Below, in pieces: positions 45,056 to 56,046 of a stretch of 64,000 nucleotides of DNA (the stretch's first letter is position 1; each line of letters starts with the position of its first letter). A program made the position numbers and the translations under genes. The stretch is taken from positions 233,444 through 297,443 of the forward strand of contig JAJAGP010000775.1 in assembly GCA_025084515.1 (NCBI GenBank). The letters are read 5' to 3'. This DNA comes from Ancistrus triradiatus. Taxonomy: Eukaryota > Chordata > Actinopteri > Siluriformes > Loricariidae. The notes under the pieces were generated by a model. The model was not told the origin of the DNA, searched no databases, and worked only from the letters and a program-made list of their open reading frames with translations.

Positions 45056-45904
45056 GTTAATTAAGACTGCTATTGTCATGACTAATATACCTTACAGACA
45101 GCTATCTTCTTTTGAACACCAAGCATCTTCTTAAATAAAAAGCGTCTGGGAGTATGTAAGTGAAACCCGAAAACAGTTAATTTCAAACAATTGGATTCTG
45201 TTATTAACCACGAAATCAGCCTCCTCAGAAACCATCAAAAATTGCCATATCTGACTATATTTCAAACCATCAAGGCAAAAAATTGGGTTAAGGTTTTCAA
45301 CTAGCAATAATTACACATTGGTTAAACCCCAAAAGCTGCAATACTGCTACCGTACAAAGCTAACTGAGAAAATCAACAAAGAACCAACAGCACGACTTGT
45401 CCCAACTTCACCTACACGGTACAGCTAACACTCTCCTGTCTGTTTATACTATCGTCTCTCTCTAGTAAGAAGGACTTAAACAGGGTCAAAGCTTGGACCA
45501 TTCAAACTTAGTTATTATTTAACCTTAGTGACATCTGCTGGCCAGATTTGTGTAATTGTCTCAGGAAATTAGTAAAAACTCCATAAATCTACTTGAATTT
45601 GAACATGAATGTTACACATTAAAGTTACTGTATCACACATATTTCATGCATATTTGAACACCTTAAAATTACTGTATAACAATTTTCTGAGCTAAAATAT
45701 AAATTACTCGCAAAGCATTTATGACAAACCTTCTTTACCTCCGCCTAATGATGGGAGAAATGAGGCTTTATGAAGCTTTGAATCATTTAAACCTTTCATT
45801 AATTCATTCATTCATTCATTCATTCATTGTCTCAACCACATGATCCTCATGATCAAAACAATCAATTCAAAAATTGATTTACTGCTTCTAAGTGCTCCAC
45901 ACAT
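45056..45904. other. No gene recognised
   Basis: AT-rich; includes an (ATTC)n run at 45801-45830. Part may still belong to the LTR. Confidence 0.4.
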
Positions 45905-46713
45905 TGACGCTTAAAGCACACTTACAAATGACTGAAGCTAACACTAAATTACAAAAACTTTCAAAATTGACAGACCATGAAGATCCAAAGGAAAAAAGTA
46001 TTTTTTAAGATCGACTTTTCTTTGACTGAGGAGAAATAGTGCAGATTCACTCCATGATACTGAATTATTTTTACTACATCCCTCTTAGGAGAAAAAAGAA
46101 GAAAAACCTAAACATTTAGAGACAAATGAGACATTCTAGAGACAAATGAGAAAGGCCTATGATCTCTTTCAACACTGATAAACTGCTGAACAATTTCTTA
46201 GATGTTTCTCATTCATGTTCTGTATTAAACTTTAAAGAGAATAAGCATATATTTCAACATAAGAGAGATCCAAGTAAGAAACATAATACATCATTGAGAT
46301 CTTAATTTAAGCTGGGCGAAATCTTATTTATTTCTCATCCATGTATAGCTGAAAGGTGAATTACTAATACCTGGAGAAACTCCTAAAAAATACAGTTAAT
46401 TATGAGGATATGCAGTTGGTTCATAGTTTTTATTATATAATAAGAATTATTGCTATTGAATTGTAAACATTTTACACTACATAATAGCAGTCATATAACA
46501 GTGTAAACACAAAAATGCATACAAACATAAAAAGCAATGCCATGTAATGTAGAAAACAATATTTACCAACGTAGTAACTAGTACTAACTAAATTAAGTAC
46601 ACGAAGTAAACAGAAACATTGCATAACAATGTGAAAAGTAAGAGACAACAGTTCTTAAAGTGGAACGCCTATGAATTTTCAGTGCATAATTAAATGGCTG
46701 AGATGATTTAAAT
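45905..46713. repeat. Duplicated block, copy B
   Basis: Collinear with 22090-22888 in the same orientation (see that entry); 46081-46150 carries a short internal duplication of GACAAATGAGA. No coding frame. Confidence 0.75.
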
Positions 46714-46883
46714 AAAAACAAAGGTGTGACTTAATATTTATACCCCTTTAGTCTGAAAATAAAGTATTAGAAAGCCTTGACTCACTTCTAGAAATAAACA
46801 CATTAACACCAAAATGATGTATATCCATTTTTGTAATAATTTTGGGTCTTTGGATTTTTTTTAAAAGAAAAACAATTGATGTA

Positions 46884-47005
46884 CAGTACTGTGCTAAAAT
46901 TTTAGACAGATGTGTGGGAAAATGCTGCGAAGTAAGAATGGTTTCACAGTAGAAGTGAGAGTAGTTTATTTGTGGTGATTAACAAAATGCAAAGTGAATA
47001 AAGTT
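46884..47005 (-). mobile_element. Tc1-like end (TACAGTACTGTGC family)
   Basis: TACAGTACTGTGCTAAAATT and TGCTGCGAAGTAAGAATGG are the left end of a known fish Tc1 type. It is cut off at 47005. The opposite-end sequence of the same family is at 53800-53866. Confidence 0.65.
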
Positions 47006-47452
47006 CCTTTAGCAGCTTCAAACACACATCATGAACATTTTTGGTATGGCTTTGGAGTCTTTACTTAGTGTTGCTAAAGTAATAAAGTCATAAAGAAACA
47101 ATTTACTCATTTGGTTGAAATGGTTGAACAGAAAATGTTTGGGGATGCCTTTGCTGCCAGTATAATTCCAGGATGACTTTATTGCTAGATGCTTCTATTA
47201 ATTAGATGATGAAATTAATTAATTATGATATTATTATCCTTTTTCTTCTGAACACATAGTGCATTTCATAAGTATTTAGTATATTAGATTGGTTGGTAAA
47301 TAGCCATTTAAAAATCTTTACGACAGGTTCTCAGTTGTATTGAGGTCTGGGCTTTGATTAACAACTCTAATACAATAAGCTTCTTGCTTTTGATATACTC
47401 TCGTCTAGCTTTGGCAGGATGTTTATGGTCATTGCCGTATTGGAAGGTGAAT
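47006..47452. repeat. Duplicated block, copy B, continued
   Basis: Matches 24336-24700 and 27290-27460, so the duplication includes this part in the same order as around 22-25 kb. Confidence 0.7.
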
Positions 47453-48060
47453 TTAATCTAGCCTCAGATCTGTTGCAGACTGGTACAGGTTTATTGTGAG
47501 GATTGCCCTGAATTTGGCTCCATCCATCTTGTCTTCAACAATGACCAGTTTCCCAGTCACTGCAGAAGAAAAACATCTCCTCAGCATGATGAAACAGTAG
47601 TACCTTCCAGAGCAACGTGAATTTATATTCGGTGATGAGCCGCAGTTGTCACCAGTCAGGTGAATTATGTGCACTGGATCTGCTAACCGTATGTGGAGTC
47701 CAGCTCAGGATCGAACTTGGGATGCTGGAGCTAAAACATCAGGGGCTGTATTCATAAAGACTCTAAGAATGCTTTTAGACCAATGGTCACTCTAGCTGAT
47801 CTCCAAAAATCCTGTGTGCAGATGGGAAAAACTCCAGAAGGTCAACCCTCCCTGCAGCACTCCACCAATCTGGGGTTTATTGCAGTGTTCAATCTTTTCA
47901 GCAGACCAAAGAATCGTTTTCTCACTGTCTTTTAGGTCCTGTTTTGCTAACTTCAGATGAGTTTTGTGTTTTTTATTGAGAAGAGGCTTCTTTCTTGCCA
48001 CTCTGCCATAAAGCCTTGTTTTGACCACGTCTCTAATAAGATCAGTACACATATTAATAC
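47453..48060 (-). mobile_element. Decayed Tc1 transposase pieces
   Basis: The frame 47674-47453 ends DKMDGAKFRAILTINLYQS, the central part of a fish Tc1 transposase. The frame 48052-47792 has LYGRVARKKPLLNKKHKTHL and TILWSAEKIEHC, where the catalytic W-S-D-E-T-K reads W-S-A-E-K-I, so the first Asp is lost. The pieces are not collinear and may derive from two insertions. Confidence 0.7.
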
Positions 48061-48189
48061 TGCATGATTTAATTGGCAGTGTTTGATTAACTTGCTGTTA
48101 TTTAGGGATTGGAGAACATTTTGTCTGGCTCATCATCATTCTGCTGTTTTCTCCTCTTCTTAAGAGAACTTCTAAGCCTCCTTGTTAAG

Positions 48190-49155
48190 GTGGGGATCTA
48201 GGATCCTCCGGGACCAAGGGTGTCGGCTTTGGGTGTCCATTTAAAAGGGCACTTGGTGGAGGTAAGTTGCGTGAGGGGCGCCGCCAACTTACTGAAGTCC
48301 CTAATGAAACGGCAGTACAAATTGGTGAAGCCCTGAAAACGTAGCAGCTCCTTCCACCCTGTGGGAATGGGCCACTCTGCAACTGACCTTATCTTAGCTG
48401 GGTCCGCCTTGATGCTCCCTCTCTGAATTATGAATCCCAGGAACAGGATGGTGTCTACGTGGAATGCACACTTCTCAGCCTTAACGTACAACTTGTTTTC
48501 CAGAAGGTGGGCAAGGGCCTGGCATACATCACATGCGCCACCTCAGACTAGGAAAAAAATCAAGATGTTATCTAAATAAACAAAAACAAAGCGATTACGG
48601 TAATCCCTAAGGACATCATTCACAAGAGCTTGAAAAACAGCTGGAGCTTTAGTAAGACCAACTGGCATGACCTTATACTCGAAGTGGCCTAGTGGGGTGT
48701 TGAAAGCCGTCTTCCATTCATCCCCACACTTGATGCGCATGAGGTGGTATGCGTTGCGCAGGTCCAACTTCGAGAACACGGTGGCCCCTTGGAGCAGGTC
48801 AAAGGCCGATGAGATGAGGGGAAGAGGGGACTTTTTTGTCTTTGTAATAGCGTTGAGGCCTTGAAAATCAAAGCATGGTCTGAGGGACCTGTCTTTTTAG
48901 AAACAAAGAAAAAAACGGCTCCAAGGGCAGAGGAGGAGGGCTTCCCTGCCCTTGGAGCGGTCCTGCTGTCAGACATTCCGATATATACTTCTCCATAGAG
49001 TCTCTTTCAGCAAGAGACAAGTTGTAAAGGTGGCTGGTGGGCAAGGGCACGACAAGGAGGTGCTCTATAGAGCAATTGTAGGGGCGGTGAGTATGAAGGC
49101 TCTTGGCACATTCCTTGTCAAAAACCTCCCTGAGGTCATGGTATTCCCGAGGCAC
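48190..49155 (-). pseudogene. Gypsy reverse transcriptase and start of RNase H
   Basis: Frames 49155-48868, 48779-48543 and 48491-48198 give in order: EYHDLREVFDKECA (pol start), MEKYISECL, KLDLRNAYHLMRIKCGDEWK, FNTPLGHFEYKVMPVGLTKA and the catalytic region FVYLDNILIF. Then come EKCAFHVDTILFLGFII, RFIRDFSKLAAPLTQLT and FKWTPKAD (start of RNase H). The YLDD active site reads YLDN, so a catalytic Asp is lost, and frameshifts separate the pieces. RT copies the element RNA into cDNA. Confidence 0.85.
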
Positions 49156-49254
49156 CTGGGAGAGGTCAATGGGTTCCTTGAGCCGAGAAGTGCACGATGA
49201 GTCCCTGGAAGGCGGAACAGCTGATCTCAGGCAGCTCTCGTGGCAAGCCTCACT

Positions 49255-49560
49255 CTATCCCAGAATCTTCTCTTGAGTCCAATCTTTGGTAGGGTTATGG
49301 AGGGCTAACCATGGGAAACCGAGAACCAAGGGGGTCGTGAAAGACTGGACGATGGAGAATGAGATGACCTCGTGCTGGTTCCCAGACAGTACCAGATGGA
49401 TAGGGGGAGTCTGGTGGGTGATGTTCACCAGAAGCTTGCCAATCAGAGCGTAGGCCTGCCTCAAGGCCTCCAATGCATCTAGCCGGGTGCCAAGCTGGGT
49501 GGCAAGGACAAGATCCATGAGGTTGTCCTCCGCTCCGGAATCGACCAGGGCTTCAAGAGA
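49255..49560 (-). pseudogene. Gypsy aspartic protease
   Basis: The frame includes LVDSGAEDNLMD, with the retropepsin active-site D-S-G at 49542-49534. It continues with HEVISFSIVQSFTTPLVLGF and PWLALHNPTKDW, which is typical of the gag-pol protease region of fish Gypsy elements. It ends at a stop after KILG. The protease would cleave Gag-Pol. Confidence 0.75.
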
Positions 49561-49826
49561 ACGTATGGTTCCAGATTAGCACAGTGTAGCCGGCAGCATG
49601 AGCGAAGATCAACATGACTGTGGGGGGCTTGTAATAGTGCTCGTCAGGACCCCCAGTTTTACTGATGAGCCGCCCCTTTTGGGTGCACTGGGCAGGAAGA
49701 GAATACGTGATCAGAGCCCCGACAATAGAAACTCAGGTTACTTGCATGGGGTACGTTCCCTGGAGGTTAACTTGGTGTGGCCCAGTTGCATAGGTTCAGG
49801 CTTCTCTTGGGTGAGGGGGGTAGATA

Positions 49827-50565
49827 TTAGCACCTTGGTAGAACCTCAGAGACAGTGGGCCTGGAATGAAGAGATGGATTCCCCTGGACCGGATGCTGGG
49901 CCCTTTCCAACCGGCGTTCATAGAGGTGCTGGTCCACGCGAATGCCCGAAGCTATCAGGGCCTCTAACTCATCCTTGAGCTGCTTGGACAGCCACTTGTG
50001 GAATGTCTCCCGCAGGGTGAGATCATTACACTGGGCATCTGTAGCCAACGACCAGAACTCAATGGCGTAGCCAGCGACTGACCGAGAGCCCTGTCGAAGG
50101 CTCACGAGCCCACATTAAGGCCCTGTCCCAAATGAGACCAACAATGTAGCAGACCGTCGAGGCTTCGGTGGCAACGGCTGTGTGCCATATCCTGAAGACC
50201 AACCCACACTGCATGAGGAAAAGCCGGCCCTTGTTGAAGTCACCCGTGTAGGGTTCAGGATGCGTGATGGGTGTGCTGGTGACACGGGAGCGGAGGACAG
50301 CAGCCCCGAGGGAGCGTTCAGAGGGGATGTGGAGTCCTACGTGCCACTGGAGGTGGGGTTGGTCTGGCTCACAGAATCCTGGGAAGAGTGGGAGGAAAAA
50401 ATGGTTCAATTTCTTGGTGACCATGGAAACTTGGTTTTTCAATAGTCTATTGGATTCTAGCAGTGTGTTAAGAAGTCTGTCATGCTGAATCAACCAGACT
50501 TCTTGTCGGTGAATCAGCATGTTCACAGACGTGTGGTTGTCTGTCTTAGGGACCATGGGTTCCAT
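49827..50565 (-). pseudogene. Gypsy Gag, frameshifted
   Basis: From the ATG at 50565, 18 bases after the LTR end, the frame has a helix-rich N-terminus and the Gag signature PEPYTGDFNKGRLFLMQCGL near 50230. It shifts into 50105-49827 (GSRSVAGYAIEFWSLATDA, LKDELEALIASG), the middle of Gag. A zinc knuckle is not evident between 49827 and 49560. Gag forms the particle that packages the element RNA. Confidence 0.8.
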
Positions 50566-50582
50566 AGTGGCCAGATCGTACT

Positions 50583-50965
50583 GTTAAGGTGGGGATCTAG
50601 AATCCCAACAGGCTTTACTAGTTTGGAACCCAAGATGCAGCCCAAAGACACACAATGGACCAGGACATAACTAAACATGGATTTATTACAAAAACTAAAA
50701 TAAACTAAGACCAGGGAAACTAAAGCAATAAAGAAGTGAGTCCAGGAAGTCGGCACTCGAGCGGAGGAATAACAAAGATAGTGCGGCGGCAGTGTGTGGC
50801 TGGCTTCCCAGGGCAAGGAATGTTGAGACATAATCCAAGGTGGTCGAGAAAGGAACCATGTTCACTTATAAATGAAAAGATACAGGGCGTAAAACAGGAG
50901 AAAACAAAGAACAGCATGAGAAGCGGAAAACAAACCAGAGAGGCTAGGCTAGGCTAAGCTATACC
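50583..50965 (-). mobile_element. Gypsy 5' LTR (partial)
   Basis: Minus-strand reading includes CTGGGAAGCCA, TTCCTGGACTC, a TTGTAATAAATCCATG poly(A) signal and the end CCCCACCTTAACA. Its left part (GCTTAGCCTAGCC) corresponds to 63093-63150 in the LTR block at the window's right end. The true start was not found; it may be truncated near 50965. Confidence 0.7.
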
Positions 50966-51849
50966 CCTAAAATATACCAGAAAAATGCTTGTTTAAAATG
51001 CCTTTTAACCTATAGATATAAACCAAACAGTAAGATAATACATATCATAAAATCGCTGTGGGTTCACATCCCGGGTCTTCCAAAAGCTGCTACTGTGCAA
51101 ATGTCCCACCTCTCCTGGAAATTCCAGGAGACTCCTGCAATTAGTATGGCCTCTCTGACACCCGCAAATTATAGACAATATCCTGTGAATCTCTTTTTAT
51201 ATATAATTTTTTAATTTTTAAAGCAAGTGAGTGAGAGAGAGTGAGAAATACACCCAAATGTGTATTGAGAAAGAGACAGAGACAGCATACGGAGTAGTCT
51301 CTCTTTGTGCTCAGTAGACCTATGAGGTTTCTCTGTGGGCGGGACTTTACAGTCTACCACTCCTCTCTTCCACTGTTCATCTCATTCACTGTAAAAGACA
51401 AGTTGAGGTGTGTAATAGGGTTCACTCGTTAGCATTGCTAATATTAGTTAAACTAGCTGGCTATGTGTTAAGTAGATACTCTAACCACTCCATTGAAATT
51501 ATATAATATTATATCATATTATATATTAAGTGCACATTTGAATGTATGACTCTGATGTCTTGCAAAATCAACGAATTTCATTGACACCAACTGCTATGAG
51601 GTTGAAACATACAGTAAAATGCTCAAGTCTGCCAAGCAACTCACATCAGAGTAAAGGAAAATTAGAAAAATAATAAACCCATTACACCGTACTCAGACCA
51701 CAAAGAGCAGTAACTCTCTCCTTGCTTCGGTTTACTGTGGATGCCATGACATTGGACTTTCCCGCCGAGGAAAACAAGATTCTAAAGTGACTCTGTGTAT
51801 CAAACTAAATAATGCTGGTATGTTATATATATATATATATATAAATTCA
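50966..51849. other. No gene recognised
   Basis: Contains a short palindrome CTCCTGGAAATTCCAGGAG (51113-51131) and an AT run at 51825-51843. The rest is unassigned. Confidence 0.4.
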
Positions 51850-52290
51850 ATATTTTTCCTCATTATTGGCTTATATGTTATAGCTTTTGTACTCTTTATT
51901 TTATTATACTCTTCATAATATTTTAGTTTCTCTAAAATGTTAGTCTATCTGTTATTTTATTATAATTATTATATTTTTACATATGTTATCTCTGTTTATA
52001 TTTATTTGGTTTCTGTTTATTTAAACTATTATTATGAACTTATTAATTAGATAACTTAGATAATTCTTACATATAACATCTAAGGAGGTTGGGTCCCTTT
52101 TTGAGACTTGGTCCTCCCAAGTTTTCTTCATTATAATGTTTAAGGAGTTTTTCTTGCCACTGTCACCCTAGGCTTGCTCCATTGGGGATTGGCCGTATAA
52201 TTTAGAAGATAATCTAAAACTGTAAAGCTGCTTTTAGACAATGCTCCATTGTAAAAAAAAAGCACTACTGAAACTGAAGCTGACTTAACT
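51850..52290 (+). mobile_element. Old LINE 3' UTR
   Basis: AGGAGGTTGGGTCCCTTTTT, CTTGCCACTGTCACCCTAGG and GACAATGCTCCATTGTAAAA, ending CTGACTTAACTTGAC. It parallels the diverged copy at 25800-26090, including the AT-rich lead-in. Confidence 0.75.
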
Positions 52291-52439
52291 TGACATTTAA
52301 ATCACAGTTCAAATCAGTAGATGTCAGTAGGGGTCTGCCCCCTAGGGGTGTCGTGGAGCTATTGCGCAGCAAGGCAAATGAATGTAGGCAGAGTAAAAAT
52401 TAAAAATACATAATGCATGCCACTTGTAATAATTCCACT

Positions 52440-52575
52440 TTACATCAGCTTCTAGAACTGAAGAAGCTTTTTGGATGACAGGTGAAACATCTTCAAGAAC
52501 CAAGAAGTCTAGTTACCTTCAACTCAAACATTCAAGTCGACCATGACCTGGATGACTGAGAATCTACACAGACAC
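52440..52575 (+). repeat. Repeat fragment with GGATGACAGGTGAAAC hairpin
   Basis: GAACTGAAGAAGC.TTTTGGATG and ACCTGGATGACTGAGAATCT are familiar fish repeat phrases that I associate, weakly, with Penelope-like elements. Confidence 0.35.
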
Positions 52576-52579
52576 TATA

Positions 52580-53285
52580 AAGGTGATTTGTCACCTTATT
52601 TACTTTTGTTCAATAAGACGTTTTGCAATTTGTATAAATTACAGTGTTTTGTGACAAAGTTTGAGATTATCTAGTTTAAATGGTTGCTACATGAATGGTT
52701 TAGTTAATAATCACTATAATCAACATGAAACAGCCAATCCAATCCTAACATAAATGCTGGCTTGGTCCAGTTTCACCAGTTTAATCTGGCAACCTTACGT
52801 GACTAGAATAACATAAGCCTTAAACATTAATTGGGTACATTATTATTACAAAACTCTTATCAGGTACATTATGGTAGAGGTGAAAAACTTTGAAGTTGTC
52901 TGAGCTTCTACTCTCCTGATAACAGGTTTACAGCTCTTAAAACACAAGCGCTGCTCCAGCGTCGACCACAAGCACAAAAGCACTCATTTATTCAACCAAT
53001 CAGGGAGGAACTGTATGGAGAATATGAGCTTCCTGAGAACATCCATATCGCTCATAAAACCAGTTTAAAACCCTGTTCATGACCCACAAACAATTGTTCT
53101 TTTCATATCTTTATTGAAGTCAACAGCAATCATTCACAGTCCACCCTGGAAAGAATTGCACGAACACTTCTTGGTTCTCTTTAATGTCTTTCCTCCTCAT
53201 GACTTGGTTTTTGCTCAGATATGCATTATTAGCTGTCAGACCTTATATAAACAAGTGTGTGTCTCTCTAAAAGTAAAAGAGAAAT
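52580..53285. other. No gene recognised
   Basis: The 61-codon frame at 53114 has no domain. Nothing else is evident. Confidence 0.4.
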
Positions 53286-53795
53286 GTGTCTATTATTGAG
53301 GAGAGGCTTCTATCTGGCCACTCTGCCATAAAGCCCAGATTGGTGGAGTGCTGCAGTGATGGTTGACCTTTGGAAGTTTCTCCCATCTACACACAGGATT
53401 TTTGGAACTCAGCCACAGAGATCACTGGGTTCTTGGTCACCTCTCTTACCAACGTCCTTCTCCCTTATTGCGTAATTTTTTGAGACGGCAGCTCTAGGAA
53501 GAGTTCTGGTTGTTCCAAACTTCTTTCATTTAAGAGTTATGGATGCCACTGTGCTCTTGTGAACTTTCAGTGCAGCAGAATTTATTTCGCAGCCTTCCCC
53601 AGATCCCAAGTGTTCATGCAAAATTTTTATTTTAAAATTTTAATAAATTTCCAAAAAAATTCTAAAATTCTGTTTTCACTTTTCAATTATTGGGTATTGA
53701 GTGCTGAATGATGCATAATTTTTTATTTTAGCCAAAATGTGAAAAAAAGTGAAAGGGTCAGAACACTTTCCAAATGCATTGTATATGGTCATTTA
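53286..53795 (-). mobile_element. Tc1-like right part with CATTCGGAAAG-type end
   Basis: TCTGGCCACTCTGCCATAAA, GCAGCTCTAGGAAGAGTTCT and the end AAAGGGTCAGAACACTTTCC followed by AAATGCATTGTA are the right part of a common fish Tc1-type repeat. Only this part is present. Confidence 0.7.
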
Positions 53796-53799
53796 TACC

Positions 53800-53866
53800 A
53801 TTGGTAAAACAAAAATATATCTAACCTAATGGGGGCCTAAGACTTTTGCACAGTATTGTATCCCAC
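53800..53866 (-). mobile_element. Tc1-like right end (TACAGTACTGTGC family)
   Basis: CCTAAGACTTTTGCACAGTA TTGTA is the complement-type end of the family whose left end is at 46884. Confidence 0.55.
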
Positions 53867-54570
53867 AACCACTCACACCTGCTTTTTCTAGCCTGGACTG
53901 AGTTTGTGTAGTAAAGACATTAAAAGTAAACTGATGTATTATGAACAGGTGGAATGTTTAGTATGAAGATTTTATGATTTTAATGGTTGTAATAATGATG
54001 TTCGAGTTGGGTCTTTGAATCAGATATTTCTTATCTAGTTAATTATTTTCATTGCACTTCTTATCTTCATCTGGAGAAAATGGCCCTAAAAGGTTAGCTC
54101 ACCTTAGAGTCGATGACTCAGTCTTTCAAGCAGGCCAAAGTCTTCTCACGCTAATCCATCTCACATTCATCTCTAATCTCTGAACATATGCACTGCTAGC
54201 TGAAGGTTAATGGCGGAACACAGTAGGGTAGCATCACTGATTACAGCTCGGTTCTGTAATTATAGCTCTGTGAATTTTAAGGTAGATTAGCCATGAAGCT
54301 CTCCATATACTCTAAACATATGCTGTATGTTACATCATATGCAGGCTATTACTCTTCATTGCTAGCTCATTGAGCTAACAGCTGCAGTTACAGCTCTCCC
54401 TGCTAAACGGCTTGAGCAAAGACCTGTTTGTGTTGAGTTTAGGACATCATGAGTTTAGGACATATGCTGGTCACTAGCATGGGACTGTGCTAGTTTATCA
54501 GCGTAACCAGTAAGCTCATTAACCAGCATAAACTCTGTTGGACCAGCATCTCATCTCAATGACCAGCATA
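53867..54570. other. No gene recognised; short ACCAGCAT repeats at the end
   Basis: From about 54465 the octamer-like motif ACCAGCAT recurs irregularly, a common fish satellite-like repeat. The rest is unassigned. Confidence 0.45.
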
Positions 54571-55514
54571 TTGTTGTAGTGAAGTATAAGTCAAGACCAA
54601 GACTGGGATACATCAAATCTGAGTCAAGACCAAAACTTTTAAGAGTCGAATCAGAGTCAAGACTGACACCTTGAGTGACCGAGAGGAGACTGAGACCAGA
54701 TTAAGACTATTTCATCATAAAGAATGAAAAATTAATTAGTTTGTAAGTCACTTTACATTCATTATCATTCATTTTACATGTTACATATTAATAATTAATA
54801 TAATATTTTATCATATATTTTGTAAAATATAAAATTGAATAATATATCTTAAAATTATTATTCATTTTTTATAGTTAATATAAATAATATTGATATAATT
54901 AACAATTTAATAATATTAATTATTATTAATCATATTAATAATAGTTTTTATTTATAGTCTTAGTCAAACTAAGACAATGTAATTCAAGCATGGTCCCAGA
55001 GGTCACTGTTATTGGCATGTGGCAGAATTAACATTCAGCTGAATATTTATTCTTTAGTGAAGTTCTGCATAGAAATGATTGATGCGTCACATAACCAAAG
55101 AGTATAATTGTGGATTTTGTGGAGAAGGGTAAAGTAAAGGGAGCGGGCGAAAATGCATTTGCAATGCTAATGTCAGACAATTCAAAATAAAACGATTGGA
55201 TACTGAACGAGAAGAGCAGTAACTTAGTTTTCCATGCTGGGAAGTCAGAGAGCAGATTTTATTTAGGCATGTAGAGAAAGGACTGATTTATTCTGTTTGA
55301 ATGGATTGTTGATATTCAGTTTATAATTTTAATTACAGTCTGATTTATAATTAACGTTACCTCAGACAGACATGTTGGACTCGACTGGTCTCAACAACTA
55401 TTCCAGAGTCCACTTTTCTCTGAGACGGAGATAAGACCGAGTCTAAATGAGGTCGAGACCGAGACTGAGATTGCTCGTTTCTCAATTGAGACCAGACTGG
55501 AGTACTACAACACT
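54571..55514. mobile_element. Non-autonomous repeat built of GAGACCAAGAC-like units
   Basis: The left end TTGTTGTAGTGAAGTATAAG and right end GGAGTACTACAACACTAG share an inverted TGTTGTAGT core. Both ends are rich in GAGACC/AAGACC words that are mutually inverted, with AT-rich DNA between. It resembles a common fish DNA-transposon-derived repeat; the superfamily is uncertain. Confidence 0.45.
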
Positions 55515-55539
55515 AGTTTCCACCAATCAGCAGTAACAT

Positions 55540-55800
55540 TAAAACCACTGACAGGTGAAGTGAATAACAATGATTTTGTGATGCGCTGGATAATGTTCTG
55601 TTGGGATACCTTCGGTCCTGGTATTCATGTGGATGTTACTTTGACATGTACCAGTTAGCTAAACCTTGTTTCAGACCAAGTGCAGTCCTTCATGGCCACA
55701 GTATTGCTACAGTGCAATAATTGTTCAAGAATGGTTTGACGAACATGATAAATAGTTCAAGGTGTTTCCTGGGCCTCAAAATTATCCAGATCTTTTTCTC
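55540..55800 (+). pseudogene. Tc1-type transposase scrap
   Basis: GATAATGTTCTGTTGGGATA, CATTCATGTGGATGTTACTT and AGAATGGTTTGACGAACATG match the central and C-terminal coding phrases of a fish Tc1-like transposase. Deletions and stops leave no open frame. It ends abruptly where the exon-like stretch at 55804 begins. Confidence 0.6.
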
Positions 55801-55803
55801 TAG

Positions 55804-55938
55804 AAAAAATGAAGACAATGTATGGAAAAAATCTAGGATTTACCGCATTTGACATTCAGCTACTACCAGAGAATCTTTATAGTGATCCTGATAAGAAACT
55901 TTATCTGACATTTTTCCATCCTGCCAGTAAAACATTAG
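55804..55938 (+). other. Exon-like stretch of unknown identity
   Basis: An open frame of about 43 codons lies between a TTTTTCTCTAG acceptor-like and an AG|GTAAAT donor-like sequence (phase 1). The peptide (for example LGFTAFDIQLLPENLYSDPD) looks protein-like, not repeat-like, but I do not recognise it. It could be a lone exon of a host gene or captured transposon sequence. Confidence 0.25.
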
Positions 55939-56046
55939 GTAAATACAGTGGGGCAAAAAAGTATTTAGTCAGCCACGGCTTGTGCAAGTTCTCCTACTTA
56001 GAAAGATGAGAGAGGTCTGTAATTTTCATCATAGGTACACTTCAAC

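Larger units (their letters stand above)
48187..50965 (-). mobile_element. Ty3/Gypsy retrotransposon, 3'-truncated
   Basis: On the minus strand the order is LTR (about 50965-50583), gag, protease, RT, and start of RNase H, ending at 48190. There the sequence jumps to the last bases of an LTR (GATCCTAGATCCCCACCTTAACA region, 48187-48209), the same as the 5' LTR end at 50583-50605. RNase H, integrase and nearly all of the 3' LTR are thus deleted. Confidence 0.85.

Noticed and set aside
52440..52575. Hammerhead ribozyme
   Set aside because: GGATGA...GTGAAAC resembles part of the core, but the CUGANGA box is not present as required.
46884..53866. One 7-kb transposon bounded by matching TACAGTACTGTGC-type ends
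   Set aside because: The ends belong to one family but the interior is unrelated (duplicated block, Gypsy, other Tc1 pieces); separate fragments are more likely.
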